Part shown: positions 1-8,049 of the stretch, piece after piece
Position numbering within the stretch: position 1 is the stretch's first letter
How the letters are laid out: each line of letters opens with the position of its first letter
Source: Hadesarchaea archaeon DG-33
GTDB taxonomy: Archaea; Hadarchaeota; Hadarchaeia; Hadarchaeales; Hadarchaeaceae
Direction of reading: 5' to 3'
DNA length: 12,602 bases
NCBI GenBank assembly: GCA_001515185.1
Contig: LQHI01000075.1
Coordinates: forward strand, 1-12,602
Translations under genes and position numbers: made by a program
The notes under the pieces: model-generated
The model's database searches: none
Told to the model about the DNA's origin: nothing
What the model saw: the letters and a program-made list of their open reading frames with translations, nothing else

Positions 1-49
1 AAATCATCAGCTGCAATAGCGGCGCAGCCAGCAAGTCCAATAGAAAAAA

Positions 50-1924
50 TCAGAACTTGTCCGGCGAGATGTAATCCCCGTATTTTTCTCTTGCCTTGTT
101 TAGCCTCTGTCTCTGTTCTTCTAACAATTTAAACAAAATTTGTGGTGTGTCTGGTATTTTCTTGTATATCCCCATTATTCTATCAATCTTGGCCAAATTT
201 TCCGGCACCCGCAATGTGAATTGTTTAATGTAATCTCCCTTGGAGTAATCCCGGCCAAACACTTCTTTAAACAGCTTTTTGAGGTCCTGATATTTTGGTA
301 TACGGCCGGTGGGTGTTTCTATTGCTCCAACTTCTTTGTGCGCGCGTAATTCCATCCATTTGAGCCAGACTGCTTTGTCAGCTTTACTATTCATGAAATT
401 TCCTTTGGAGTCTTTCAGAAAGTAATTCACAGAAAAGATAAGAGGCGGATTCTTCAAGCTAGCGCCGAAATTCAGGTGGTTTTCTATGTACCTGCCTATG
501 GGTATGGATAGAAAGTCCAGATTTGACATGGGGTTGAATTTTCTTACACCTTCTTCACCCAAGGTTGCGGCTGTGGTTTCTGACTCCAGCGACGCACCCT
601 TGGTTATCACGCCATGCACCCAACCGAAAGACTCCTCAACTGGTATCCAAGTGTCCGAGTCTCTTCCCCCATAAATTACCCCCCTCACCACGACGCCTTC
701 GGGACTGTTTATTTCGGGATCAATATTCTCTAAAAGCTTCAAATCAAGCGTGAACCGAGCATTTCTGTGTGAAGGGGGTATTTCATTACCCTCGGAATCT
801 TTCTTTCCAAGGATCCATTCCCCCGAGTGATTGATGCCTTTTCTCGGGGCTTCCCCATCCTTACCAATCCAGTAGGCGTCTTTCTCTTCAGTGACCAGCA
901 CATTTGAAAAAATAATCTCGCCCGGGTTATTTAGTGCCTTCCACAGTATTGGATCGTCCCTGGAGTTTATGCATTGTATTATTCCAAATATTCCCTTTTC
1001 AACATTGACCGCGCGTATTTCTTCACCCTTTTTTCTGAGATAGGCTATATCGTCCCCCACTATCGTCTCCCCTTCCAGCATTGATGTAGAAGTCTTTCCA
1101 CAGAGGGAGGGAAATGCTCCTGCGAAATAACTTACCCTGCCTTTTGGGCCGTGTACCCCCATGATAAACATGTGTTCTGTTAGCCAACCATCTTGTAACG
1201 CCAGATTTATTGCCAGCCGCATCGCTAACTTCTTAAGTCCAATTGTGTTGCCGCCGTATTGGGTATTCGCGCTGTACACGACATTCTCTTGAAGATCGAT
1301 GTATATTCTTCGTTTGTCAACATTTTTACTTACCCCGTTTTCAAGTTCCCCTTCAGAATGCACAAACTTGAAGAACCGCTTGGAATCACCCAATTTTTTG
1401 AATTCCTCGTACCCGGGCCTGTAAAGCAAGCTTTCGCTGTGAGCTACATAGCCGGAATCGGTAAGTTGTACAGAGGGTATGGAAAATTCAGAATTTGTTG
1501 GCCCTAAAGAAAAGAATAGCACGTACAACTTGTGCCCCTGCATGATATTTTTTAGAATATCACGAATTTCTTTTAGCCCCTCCTCCTTATCTGTCACGTT
1601 TATATCGGGGCCCAAATCAAAGCCCTTAGATAGAAGAAATTTAGTATTTTTCTTGTCCCTAGCCTGATCGTAATAGCCCTCGAAATGAAAGGTGTGCCCC
1701 TCTATAGCAAGTTCTTTTTCCTCCTTGGACCTTATTGCCTCTTCTCTGATATATTGGGTATCCTCTGGCGAGTCGGTACAGACAAAAACTTCATCGGGAT
1801 TACAAAGTTCCACGTACTCAGCAATGAATTGATGAAGATTTGGATTATCTATCCCGATAAGTTTTTGGTAATTTTTTTCGCCCAACTTGGTTTTGAGTAT
1901 ATCCATAATTTTTTTGCTTGTCAT
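50..1924 (-). CDS. pckG: Phosphoenolpyruvate carboxykinase (GTP)
   Basis: Catalyses reversible conversion of oxaloacetate plus GTP to phosphoenolpyruvate, GDP and CO2 in the cytoplasm, a gluconeogenic or anaplerotic step at the PEP/oxaloacetate node. The 624-residue protein has the length of GTP-type PEPCKs and their hallmarks: YGGNTIGLKKLAMRLA near 223-238, the GTP-class P-loop FPSLCGKTS at about 271-279 with the hyper-reactive Cys275, the metal-binding VGDDIAYLR near 289-297, and the NARF substrate/nucleotide motif near 388-391. The ATP-type P-loop is absent. The start is well placed: GAGGGAGA lies a few bases before the ATG. It is divergent from a broken Lrp-family gene, so regulation from the shared intergenic region is likely (inference). 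It is AT-richer than elp3/hel308. Identity is very secure. Confidence 0.97.
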   Translation of the reverse strand: MTSKKIMDILKTKLGEKNYQKLIGIDNPNLHQFIAEYVELCNPDEVFVCTDSPEDTQYIREEAIRSKEEKELAIEGHTFHFEGYYDQARDKKNTKFLLSKGFDLGPDINVTDKEEGLKEIRDILKNIMQGHKLYVLFFSLGPTNSEFSIPSVQLTDSGYVAHSESLLYRPGYEEFKKLGDSKRFFKFVHSEGELENGVSKNVDKRRIYIDLQENVVYSANTQYGGNTIGLKKLAMRLAINLALQDGWLTEHMFIMGVHGPKGRVSYFAGAFPSLCGKTSTSMLEGETIVGDDIAYLRKKGEEIRAVNVEKGIFGIIQCINSRDDPILWKALNNPGEIIFSNVLVTEEKDAYWIGKDGEAPRKGINHSGEWILGKKDSEGNEIPPSHRNARFTLDLKLLENIDPEINSPEGVVVRGVIYGGRDSDTWIPVEESFGWVHGVITKGASLESETTAATLGEEGVRKFNPMSNLDFLSIPIGRYIENHLNFGASLKNPPLIFSVNYFLKDSKGNFMNSKADKAVWLKWMELRAHKEVGAIETPTGRIPKYQDLKKLFKEVFGRDYSKGDYIKQFTLRVPENLAKIDRIMGIYKKIPDTPQILFKLLEEQRQRLNKAREKYGDYISPDKF

Positions 1925-2021
1925 TTTTCTCCCTCTTTTTCAGCACTCCAATGTATTTTAACCTTCTTCTTTATTAAAACGTTAACCTTTTAAGCATTTT
2001 TGTTAACATTATGTTAAAGGA
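1925..2021. promoter_or_regulatory. Divergent pckG / lrp-like control region with phased GTTAAC sites
   Basis: This 97-bp gap must hold promoters for both genes. TTTATTAAAA at 1970-1979 is TATA-like on both strands: it lies about 45 bp before the pckG ATG and about 43 bp before the lrp-like ATG. The palindrome GTTAAC occurs at 1981-1986 and 2002-2007, 21 bp apart, with GTTAAA at 2013-2018 (11 bp on) and its reverse complement TTTAAC at 1957-1962. Spacings of 21 and 11 bp put three of these elements on one helix face, as expected for an oligomeric Lrp-family repressor. Positions are read directly; the operator role is inferred. Confidence 0.55.
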
Positions 2022-2449
2022 ATGAAAATGAACGAATTAAACCGAAAAATACTGCTCCAACTTATAAAAAATAGTGAGCAGCCGGTAACAGAAATAGCAA
2101 AAAAAGTAGGGGCCTCAAGGCAGACCGTAGCTAAGAAGATAAAACAGCTTAAAGAAGAAGGAATTATTGCCTCCTTCACGGCTAAGCTGAGTCCAGAAAA
2201 ATTTGGCTTAAGCACGAAAGCTTACATCCTTTTGCACGACAAGTCACGGAATTTTACCGTTTATTCGGGAGATACAGTGCAATCTTGGAAGTCTTGATTA
2301 GGGACAGCAAGGATTTGACTAAGCTTATCAAAAGAATTCACAAGCTTAAAGGCATGAGGGAAACCGAAACTTTCATAGTACACAGCGCGGTGAAGAACGT
2401 GCCAGAAGCTCCCTTCGTGCACGCCCTGAAGTCTAAGCTTAGGGAATAA
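2022..2449 (+). pseudogene. Lrp/AsnC-family transcription regulator, frameshifted with internal deletion
   Basis: Lrp/AsnC proteins are DNA-binding regulators with an N-terminal helix-turn-helix and a C-terminal ligand-sensing RAM domain. From the ATG at 2022 (or 2028, better spaced from AAAGG) the first frame gives an intact HTH (residues 4-50, including VTEIAKKVGASRQTVAKKI) and the first RAM strand (AYILLHD), then runs out of frame to a TGA at 2295-2297. The rest of the RAM domain (VTEFYRLFGRYSAILEV ... GMRETETFIV) continues in another frame from about 2237 to the TAA at 2447-2449. Beyond the frame change, roughly 15-18 residues expected between strand 1 and VTEFY are missing, which suggests a deletion of about 50 bp not divisible by three. 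The reading may be a true pseudogene, an HTH-only remnant, or an assembly error. As neighbour of pckG it is the natural local regulator (inference). Confidence 0.8.
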
Positions 2450-2581
2450 TGCTAGATCAATTAGCCCGGCGCAAAAAAAATTTTTAAATGTCCCCTGGCT
2501 TAATGCATCTTTTCGCGCACGGATTACCAACAGCAAACTGAGTATGGCAAATGCACCTAGCTTCTTTGCATCAAAGCTCAA
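2450..2581. other. Convergent intergenic spacer with T-rich termination tract
   Basis: This is 132 bp between the 3' ends of the lrp-like gene and elp3. On the minus strand, about 95-110 nt past the elp3 stop, there is a run of eight T (plus-strand A run at 2475-2482), flanked on the plus strand by T5. An uninterrupted T-tract of this kind can terminate archaeal RNA polymerase. A small hairpin (CTTTG CAT CAAAG, within about 2560-2576) lies closer to elp3. I see no RNA gene or convincing ORF here. Confidence 0.35.
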
Positions 2582-4183
2582 TTAGCCGATATTTTTGACC
2601 ATGTATGGCCCTTCTCGCCTATAGCCGAATCGCCGATAATAGTTCCGCGTCCCGATGCCCGAGAGCACGACTACCTTGCGCGCGTCGAACTCCTTCTGAG
2701 AGATACATTCCGCCTCGCGAAGCAAACGCTCGCCCCAGCCTCGATGTTGCCACTCGCCTGCTCCAGCTTCTTTGCCGACCTGCACGAGCGGACCATAAAC
2801 ATGCAGCTCCCGCACGAGCATCGATCTATCAGTTTTGATTTCGGGTCTTTGCGCTTTTGGAGATGGTTCCCTTAACCTCAGGAGCCCCATCAAGATGTCT
2901 TGCTCTACATCCTCGAACGACAGAAAGAGTTCCTCGCCTTCCGAAGCGCGATACCGCTTGACTACGAGTTCTATGTCCTCAGGCTTCGGCTCTAACCCGA
3001 GCTTGTACTTCACATGTCCAACTTCACGACATCTTACGCATCGGCAGCGCGTTCCCTCGCTTCTCATTTTCTCCTGAATCAAAGTTCGTAAATCGCCTCG
3101 CTTAACGCCCTCTGCTATCAGGTCAACTGGAATGTCTCGCTGGATGCGCTGAATTCTGACCCACTTCGGCATGTGTCGCTTCACCTCAGCGATGAGTTCC
3201 ACAATTTGCTCGAAAGGATATGGCTTGTACTTTCCCCGCCGCCATAGTTCGTGGAGCTTTGTGCCCGGCATGACGAGTGTGGGGTAGATTTTCAGGGCAT
3301 CGGGTTTGAATCGCTCATCCTCGAAGAGTTTTTTGAATGTATCCAAGTCCCTTTCGTAACTGGAGCCGGGAAGGTTGGGCATGCAATGATGCACCACCGC
3401 AAATCCGGCATCCTTAGCTATTCGTGTTGCCTCAACCACATCCTCCACAGTATGGCCACGATTGACGAGTTTGTAGATGTCGTCATAAAGTGTTTGCACT
3501 CCCAGCTCGACTCGCGTGGCACCGAGGCGAAGCATGAAGTCAACGTGGGGCTCCTTGCAGTAGTCGGGACGGGTTTCGAGAGTGATATCGCTGTTTCGAA
3601 TCGGCGCGTCCTCGGCCGCTCGCTGTGCTTCCTCTATCGTGACCGCGCTAGCCCCAGACATCGCGTTCAGACATTGCACGGTGAACCACTCCAGATAATC
3701 GGGAGGGTAAGCAGTAAGCGTGCCACCAAACATTATCAACTCTACCTTGTCGACTTCGTGCCCTATCACCTGAAGCTGCTCGATCCTGCTCTGCACCTGC
3801 TTGTATGGATCATAACCTGCTTGTAGGGCTCTTGCCGATGCGGGTTCTTTTCCCGTGTATGACTGTGGAACTCCGGCACTAGGCCCTCCCGGGCAGTAAA
3901 TGCAGGGCTCGGGTTTCGGGCAGGGGTACGGCTTTGGCATCACCGTGATGACAGAGACCCCAGAGATCGAGCGTACGGGCTTCAGCCTGAGCAATTGAAT
4001 TACTCTGGCCTTCTGTTCACCAGTCGCCGCTGCCAAGAGTTCCGAGTTTCTGAACGGTTTCGATAATCCGAACTTTCGACAAGCTTGGATCTTAGCCCTA
4101 GCTAGTCCTTGCGCATCAGCGATTTCACCGCTCGAGATCTTTTGCAGAATCTCTTGGTAAGCCGCCGAAGAGGTATCCAACAT
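2582..4183 (-). CDS. elp3: Elp3-family tRNA uridine(34) acetyltransferase (radical SAM + GNAT)
   Basis: Archaeal Elp3 uses acetyl-CoA and SAM to make carboxymethyl-type modifications at U34 of tRNA, acting as a single protein without the other eukaryotic Elongator subunits. The 533-residue protein shows the whole architecture: an N-terminal basic helical region, the radical-SAM cysteine cluster CPKPEPCIYCPGG near 88-100 (Cys88, Cys94, Cys97), the following QSYTGKEPASARA segment typical of Elp3, a TIM-barrel core with ETRPDYC and ELGVQT, a zinc-type CRCVRC cluster near 379-384, and a C-terminal GNAT domain with the acetyl-CoA loop QHRGWGERLL near 478-487, ending YYRRFGYRREGPYMVK. The start is uncertain: AGGGGAG directly abuts the ATG and codon 2 is TTG, so initiation may be leaderless. 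Divergent from hel308. Confidence 0.96.
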   Translation of the reverse strand: MLDTSSAAYQEILQKISSGEIADAQGLARAKIQACRKFGLSKPFRNSELLAAATGEQKARVIQLLRLKPVRSISGVSVITVMPKPYPCPKPEPCIYCPGGPSAGVPQSYTGKEPASARALQAGYDPYKQVQSRIEQLQVIGHEVDKVELIMFGGTLTAYPPDYLEWFTVQCLNAMSGASAVTIEEAQRAAEDAPIRNSDITLETRPDYCKEPHVDFMLRLGATRVELGVQTLYDDIYKLVNRGHTVEDVVEATRIAKDAGFAVVHHCMPNLPGSSYERDLDTFKKLFEDERFKPDALKIYPTLVMPGTKLHELWRRGKYKPYPFEQIVELIAEVKRHMPKWVRIQRIQRDIPVDLIAEGVKRGDLRTLIQEKMRSEGTRCRCVRCREVGHVKYKLGLEPKPEDIELVVKRYRASEGEELFLSFEDVEQDILMGLLRLREPSPKAQRPEIKTDRSMLVRELHVYGPLVQVGKEAGAGEWQHRGWGERLLREAECISQKEFDARKVVVLSGIGTRNYYRRFGYRREGPYMVKNIG

Positions 4184-4226
4184 CTCCCCTAAGTTAATTT
4201 GCGTTCAAAGCTATTTTCTTGATGGT
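4184..4226. promoter_or_regulatory. Compact divergent elp3 / hel308 promoter
   Basis: Only 43 bp separate the two starts, so the promoters overlap. On the plus strand TTAATTT (4194-4200) is the best TATA-like element, about 27 bp before the hel308 GTG and compatible with leaderless initiation. On the minus strand GAAAATAG (about 4211-4218) stands in a similar place relative to elp3. Both assignments are weak and inferred from position and composition only. Confidence 0.35.
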
Positions 4227-6404
4227 GTGCGGGTGGAAGTCAAGGAACTCTGCGAGAAATATGGGCTACCTGAACAAATCGCGAGCGTGCTTGAAAAATC
4301 GGGCATAACCACTCTTTACCCGCCACAGTTGGACGCGATAAAAAAAGGTGCCCTCGATGGAAAAAATCTCGTGCTGGCGATCCCGACCGCTAGCGGCAAG
4401 ACGCTCGTCGCCGAATTCTGCATGCTCAAGTCCGTGCTCGGGCAAGGGGGCAAATGCCTCTACATCGTCCCACTTCGAGCTCTGGCGAGTGAGAAGTACG
4501 AGGAGTTTAAGGAAAAGTATGGGCCCCTCGGTGTGAAAGTTGGAATCAGCACGGGCGATTTCGATGTTGTCGACCCTAGGCTCGCTCACTACGACATCCT
4601 CATAGCGACCTCCGAGAAAGTCGACTCCCTGCTCCGCCACCGCGCAAAATGGCTCGCCGATGTTATCTCTGTTGTGGTGCTTGACGAAATTCACTTAATC
4701 GATGACCCCGGACGTGGCCCTACGCTCGAAGTTTTGACGGCTCGACTCCGACAGGTTAACCCTGAGCTCCAAACACTCGCGCTTAGCGCTACCGTGAAAA
4801 ATGCAGAAGAGATAGCTGAATGGCTAGGCGCGGAACTCGTCAAAAGCGAATGGCGTCCAGTTCCCTTGAAGAAAGGTGTGTACTACGACGAAAAAATAAA
4901 GTTCGACGATGGTAGCAAGCGAGCGGTGAAAGTTGAAATCAAAGACAAACTCGCGGCGCTTGCCATCGACACCGTCCAGGGCGGGGGGCAAACGCTGGTT
5001 TTTGTTAGTACGCGCCGCTCCGCACAAGCAGCCGCCACGCTCCTAGCGAGACACACGAAGAGAACTCTTTTACCCACAGAGGACGAGCAGCTGACCGCCG
5101 TGGCGGAAACTATTGAAAAAGCACTTGGAGAATCCACGCGAACGTGCCGCCAGCTGGCCGACTGCGTTCGACAGGGTGCGGCTTTCCACCACGCTGGATT
5201 ACATCACGCCCAGCGAAAGGCCGTGGAGGACGCGTTCAGAAAAAATCTGATAAAAGTAGTATGTGCAACTCCGACGTTGGCCGCAGGCATTAACTTACCT
5301 TCGCGCAGGACGATCATCCGCGACTACCGTCGCTACGTTGAACCCTACGGGCTCCAACTCATCCCAGTGTTAGAGTTCCATCAGATGTGCGGTCGCGCTG
5401 GAAGACCTCAATATGACAAGTATGGTGAAGCGGTTGTGATTGCTAAAGGGAGAGGTGAAGTCGAGGCGTTGTTCGAAGAGTTCATCCGAGCCGAGCCCGA
5501 GCGGATAACATCTAAGCTAGCTGCCGAACCTGCGCTCCGAACCCACGTGCTCGCCTCAATCGCAGCGGGCTACGTGAACGATGCGGATGGACTGCTGGAT
5601 TTCATGGAACAAACTTTCTTCGCCTACCAGTATGGGACGGGCGAAGTGGCGAAAATCATCGAGCGCGTGCTGGATTTCCTCGAGCGGGAAGAGATGATCC
5701 GCAAGCAGGAAAAGCTGTTACTCGCAACTCCTTTCGGCGAGCACGTCTCTCGCCTCTACATTGACCCGATGTCTGCGGTCATTTTGCGCGACGGGATCAA
5801 AGGCGTCGCCGCCAAGGAGCCAACCGCCATCGGCCTGCTCCACCTCGTGTGCGATACACCCGATATGGGACGGCTCTACCTGAGGCGGCACGACTACCCC
5901 GAACTCGAGCTGTTCCTCAAAGAGCATGCCGATGAATTCTTGACGCCTATACCCAATCAAGAATACGAACCCGACAAATACGAATTCTTCCTCGCTGAGG
6001 TGAAGACAGCGCAGATGTTGCAGGCTTGGCTCGAGGAGACGCGCGAGGATGACATCCACGAGCAGTTCGGCGTGGGAGCCGGCGACATTCGAAGAAATGT
6101 GAGCACGGCTGAGTGGCTGCTCTACGCTGCCCACGAACTCGCCAAGCTGTTCAAAGCTAGGTCAGCGCTGGGGCCCCTCCGAAAGCTGCGTGAGCGTGTA
6201 CGATACGGGGTCAAGGAGGAGCTGCTGGAGCTGGTGCAACTTCGGGGTATAGGACGCGTGCGGGCGCGGAGCCTCTTCAGGGAGGGATATCGGAAGCTTG
6301 CGGACATCAAACGGGAAACTGAACAAGAACTCGCAAAGGTGCCCTACGTCGGTGTTGAAATTGCACGGAGCATCAAGCGGCAGATCGAAGAAGATGCAGT
6401 TTAA
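4227..6404 (+). CDS. hel308: Hel308-type Ski2-like DNA helicase
   Basis: Hel308 is an ATP-dependent 3'-5' helicase that acts on stalled replication forks in archaea. The 725-residue protein has the family's normal length and motif order: Q-motif region YPPQ near 31-34, Walker A AIPTASGKT at 51-59, Ia PLRALASEKY at 82-91, Walker B DEIH at 153-156, SAT at 188-190, FVSTRRSA near 259-266, FHHAGL near 320-325, CATPTLAAGINLP near 346-358, RDYRRY at 365-370 and motif VI QMCGRAGRPQYD at 386-397. The C-terminal part carries the ratchet region and a helix-hairpin-helix ending (RGIGRVRARSLFREGYRKL, about 674-692) that sets Hel308 apart from other superfamily 2 helicases. The start is GTG; no in-frame ATG or clear Shine-Dalgarno sequence exists upstream, and GTG at 4233 is an alternative. 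Confidence 0.95.
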   Translation: MRVEVKELCEKYGLPEQIASVLEKSGITTLYPPQLDAIKKGALDGKNLVLAIPTASGKTLVAEFCMLKSVLGQGGKCLYIVPLRALASEKYEEFKEKYGPLGVKVGISTGDFDVVDPRLAHYDILIATSEKVDSLLRHRAKWLADVISVVVLDEIHLIDDPGRGPTLEVLTARLRQVNPELQTLALSATVKNAEEIAEWLGAELVKSEWRPVPLKKGVYYDEKIKFDDGSKRAVKVEIKDKLAALAIDTVQGGGQTLVFVSTRRSAQAAATLLARHTKRTLLPTEDEQLTAVAETIEKALGESTRTCRQLADCVRQGAAFHHAGLHHAQRKAVEDAFRKNLIKVVCATPTLAAGINLPSRRTIIRDYRRYVEPYGLQLIPVLEFHQMCGRAGRPQYDKYGEAVVIAKGRGEVEALFEEFIRAEPERITSKLAAEPALRTHVLASIAAGYVNDADGLLDFMEQTFFAYQYGTGEVAKIIERVLDFLEREEMIRKQEKLLLATPFGEHVSRLYIDPMSAVILRDGIKGVAAKEPTAIGLLHLVCDTPDMGRLYLRRHDYPELELFLKEHADEFLTPIPNQEYEPDKYEFFLAEVKTAQMLQAWLEETREDDIHEQFGVGAGDIRRNVSTAEWLLYAAHELAKLFKARSALGPLRKLRERVRYGVKEELLELVQLRGIGRVRARSLFREGYRKLADIKRETEQELAKVPYVGVEIARSIKRQIEEDAV

Positions 6405-6502
6405 ATTTATTCAGCCCATCACGATTAATCAGCGCGATTTATGTTTAATTTAATCACAAAAAAGTTTTAAACAATTGACTATAAAACAAAAAACGGATTC
6501 TA
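6405..6502 (+). promoter_or_regulatory. Promoter region of the sugar-isomerase-like gene
   Basis: A 98-bp AT-rich gap. TTTTAAA at 6465-6471, preceded by an A-rich stretch that could be a BRE, lies about 35 bp before the ATG at 6503. Transcription would then begin only about 8-10 nt before the start codon, in agreement with the lack of a Shine-Dalgarno sequence. The palindrome GATTAATC (6423-6430) followed by AATCAGCGCGATT is a possible but weak operator. Confidence 0.45.
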
Positions 6503-7900
6503 ATGGGTTCTGCCTTAAAAGTGAGATTAGTGATCGGCAAGCCCGCTGACCATTGGCTTTCTGAGGAACCGGTAAAAGATGGTTATTGGGGTTTTGTCAG
6601 GTGCAAAGAAGATTATGAAAGGGAAAAATCTTTGGTTTGTCAGCAAATTGAAAGTTTAATCTCAGATTTGAAAAAAGAGGGGATAGGAATTGAGTTTTTA
6701 CCAGAAATAGAAATTCAGAATTTAGACGATGTGTTGAAAAAATTTGATGAACTGAAAAAGACAGCTGTAAACATAGTCCTAGGAATCTCCCCTCTAGAAT
6801 GGTGCCGTCCTGAGATGTGCAGTAAATTGATAAACGCGATAACCGCTGCTTCCAAATACACTATCCTATTCGATAAGTTTGGGCCAAATATTTACGCAGG
6901 AACTCTATTTACACCTCCCGCTTATCAATTTCTCAAGCGACATCATCTTGTGGATAGAATCTTCCAAGTAGAGGGAGATGAGAAGAAGCTAAAAATAATC
7001 TTAAGAAGTATCTACGCCCTAGAAAAAATTTCTTCAGCAAGGCTTGTCTGCATTGGGCCGATAAACGCAGAACTGGGGGGATGGCCCACTCTTAAGAAAA
7101 GTATTGAGATGTTTGGCCATGATACGCGATTTTACACTTACGATGAATTTGTGAAAGATTTTATGAAATTTTATGAAGACGAAAATAAACTAGGAGAAGC
7201 TAGAAAAGTAATCGAAGATTTTGTATCTGGGAGTACAGAGGTAGTAGAACCCACGGAAGAGAAACTTCTTAGTGCCGCGATTTATTATCTAGTTTTAAAG
7301 GAATATATCAAGAAAAATAAAGCTGATTGGATCACCGTAAATTGTCTAAGCGAATTAGTGGAAAAAACCAAAGCTACCCCTTGCATGGCTTTTTCTATTT
7401 TTAATGATTCAGGGATCGTAGCAACCTGCGAGGCAGACCCTGCAGCTATGGGTTTGCAATACCTCATGCGATATATTTCAGGAAAACCCGCGTTCTTTCA
7501 GGACCCCACGTTGAATGAAAAAGATGGAACGCTAATTTTGGCCCATTGTACTTCACCCACAAGACTTCTTGGGTTCGATAAACCAAACTTCCCTTATCAG
7601 GTAAGGACACACCATGAGTCAAATTATGGAGCTACGCCAAAGCCGACCTTCAAGGAGGGTGAGGTAACGGTGGCGGGATTTTCTTTTGACTTGGATAAGA
7701 TGCTTATTGTAAAAGGAAAAGTGGTTGGAACCCCTGATTTAAGGATTTGCCGTTCTCAGGTAGAAGTAAAGGTAAATAATGCTTCACAGATTCTGGAAAA
7801 CTGGCAGGGTTTCCATTGGATTTTGGTTTACGGGGATTACCTTGAAGAATTGAAGACGATTTGTAAGATGAAAAGAATAACACCATTAATTTATGAGTAA
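6503..7900 (+). CDS. L-fucose/L-arabinose isomerase-fold protein (sugar isomerase-like)
   Basis: The 465-residue cytoplasmic protein resembles the FucI/AraA isomerase superfamily, whose members interconvert aldoses and ketoses using a divalent metal. The recognisable part is the C-terminal half: LSEL (282-285), FNDSGIVATCEADPAAMG (300-317, with Glu310 and Asp312 as likely metal-site acids), GKPAFFQDP (327-335), GTLILAHCTSP (342-352, His348), and GFHWILVYGDYLEEL near 436-450, matching the closing H-x-x-LVYGDY element of the family. The N-terminal half fits the Rossmann-like domains of FucI-type proteins (ERE-like EYEREK segment, PINAELGGWPT). Subfamily and substrate cannot be read from sequence; many archaeal members are uncharacterised. 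No Shine-Dalgarno sequence precedes the ATG. It lies upstream of, and convergent with, a sugar-binding-protein gene, so a role in the same sugar pathway is plausible (inference). Confidence 0.8.
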   Translation: MGSALKVRLVIGKPADHWLSEEPVKDGYWGFVRCKEDYEREKSLVCQQIESLISDLKKEGIGIEFLPEIEIQNLDDVLKKFDELKKTAVNIVLGISPLEWCRPEMCSKLINAITAASKYTILFDKFGPNIYAGTLFTPPAYQFLKRHHLVDRIFQVEGDEKKLKIILRSIYALEKISSARLVCIGPINAELGGWPTLKKSIEMFGHDTRFYTYDEFVKDFMKFYEDENKLGEARKVIEDFVSGSTEVVEPTEEKLLSAAIYYLVLKEYIKKNKADWITVNCLSELVEKTKATPCMAFSIFNDSGIVATCEADPAAMGLQYLMRYISGKPAFFQDPTLNEKDGTLILAHCTSPTRLLGFDKPNFPYQVRTHHESNYGATPKPTFKEGEVTVAGFSFDLDKMLIVKGKVVGTPDLRICRSQVEVKVNNASQILENWQGFHWILVYGDYLEELKTICKMKRITPLIYE

Positions 7901-8047
7901 TCAATTATTACGTATTTCCTAATGGCTGGGAGTTCCTGGCGTAGGTTTAGTGGTTTGACGAAGGCGACAAAATCTAAATTTCCATTCTAGTATTCTAAAA
8001 TTAAAAAAATAAAAAAAAAGAGGTGCAAAATTTAATTTGCACCCCTT
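7901..8047. other. Convergent intergenic spacer
   Basis: This stretch separates the isomerase-like gene from the convergent binding-protein gene. Apart from the hairpin and A/T tract at its right end (listed separately) I see no ORF, tRNA or repeat in it. Confidence 0.5.
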
Positions 8048-8049
8048 TT
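8003..8049 (-). terminator. Hairpin plus T-tract terminator of the substrate-binding-protein gene
   Basis: Arms GGTGCAAA (8022-8029) and TTTGCACC (8036-8043) enclose a six-base loop, and the stem extends outwards past one mismatch (A8021/C8044) through AAAG/CTTT. Read on the minus strand the hairpin follows directly on the gene's TAA stop (8048-8050) and is followed by T9-A-T7, as in a bacterial intrinsic terminator. On the plus strand it may also help stop read-through from the isomerase-like gene, although only four T follow there. Confidence 0.75.

Noticed and set aside
1..49. Open hydrophobic frame on the minus strand downstream of pckG (SIGLAGCAAIAADD)
   Set aside because: Only about 16 residues are visible before the window edge, with no clear start or ribosome site; it may be the start of a membrane protein but cannot be called.
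2261..2581. 106-residue open frame on the minus strand
   Set aside because: It is antisense to the 3' half of the lrp-like gene, whose plus-strand translation gives a clear RAM domain; the frame has no recognisable features.
2544..2585. 13-codon ORF (MANAPSFFASKLN) after a TATA-like TTTTTAAAT
   Set aside because: It is too short and unsupported, and it overlaps the elp3 stop; the AT element is better explained as a termination tract.
3590..3605. TTCGAATC-like T-loop sequence suggesting a tRNA
   Set aside because: It lies inside elp3 coding sequence and no acceptor stem or anticodon arm can be built around it.
3251..3826. 191-residue open frame on the plus strand inside elp3
   Set aside because: It is a complementary-strand shadow of the radical-SAM core; the minus-strand reading has all catalytic motifs.
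4222..4290. ATG at 4222 as alternative start for hel308
   Set aside because: It is in a different frame that stops early; the GTG at 4227 is in the frame with the helicase motifs.
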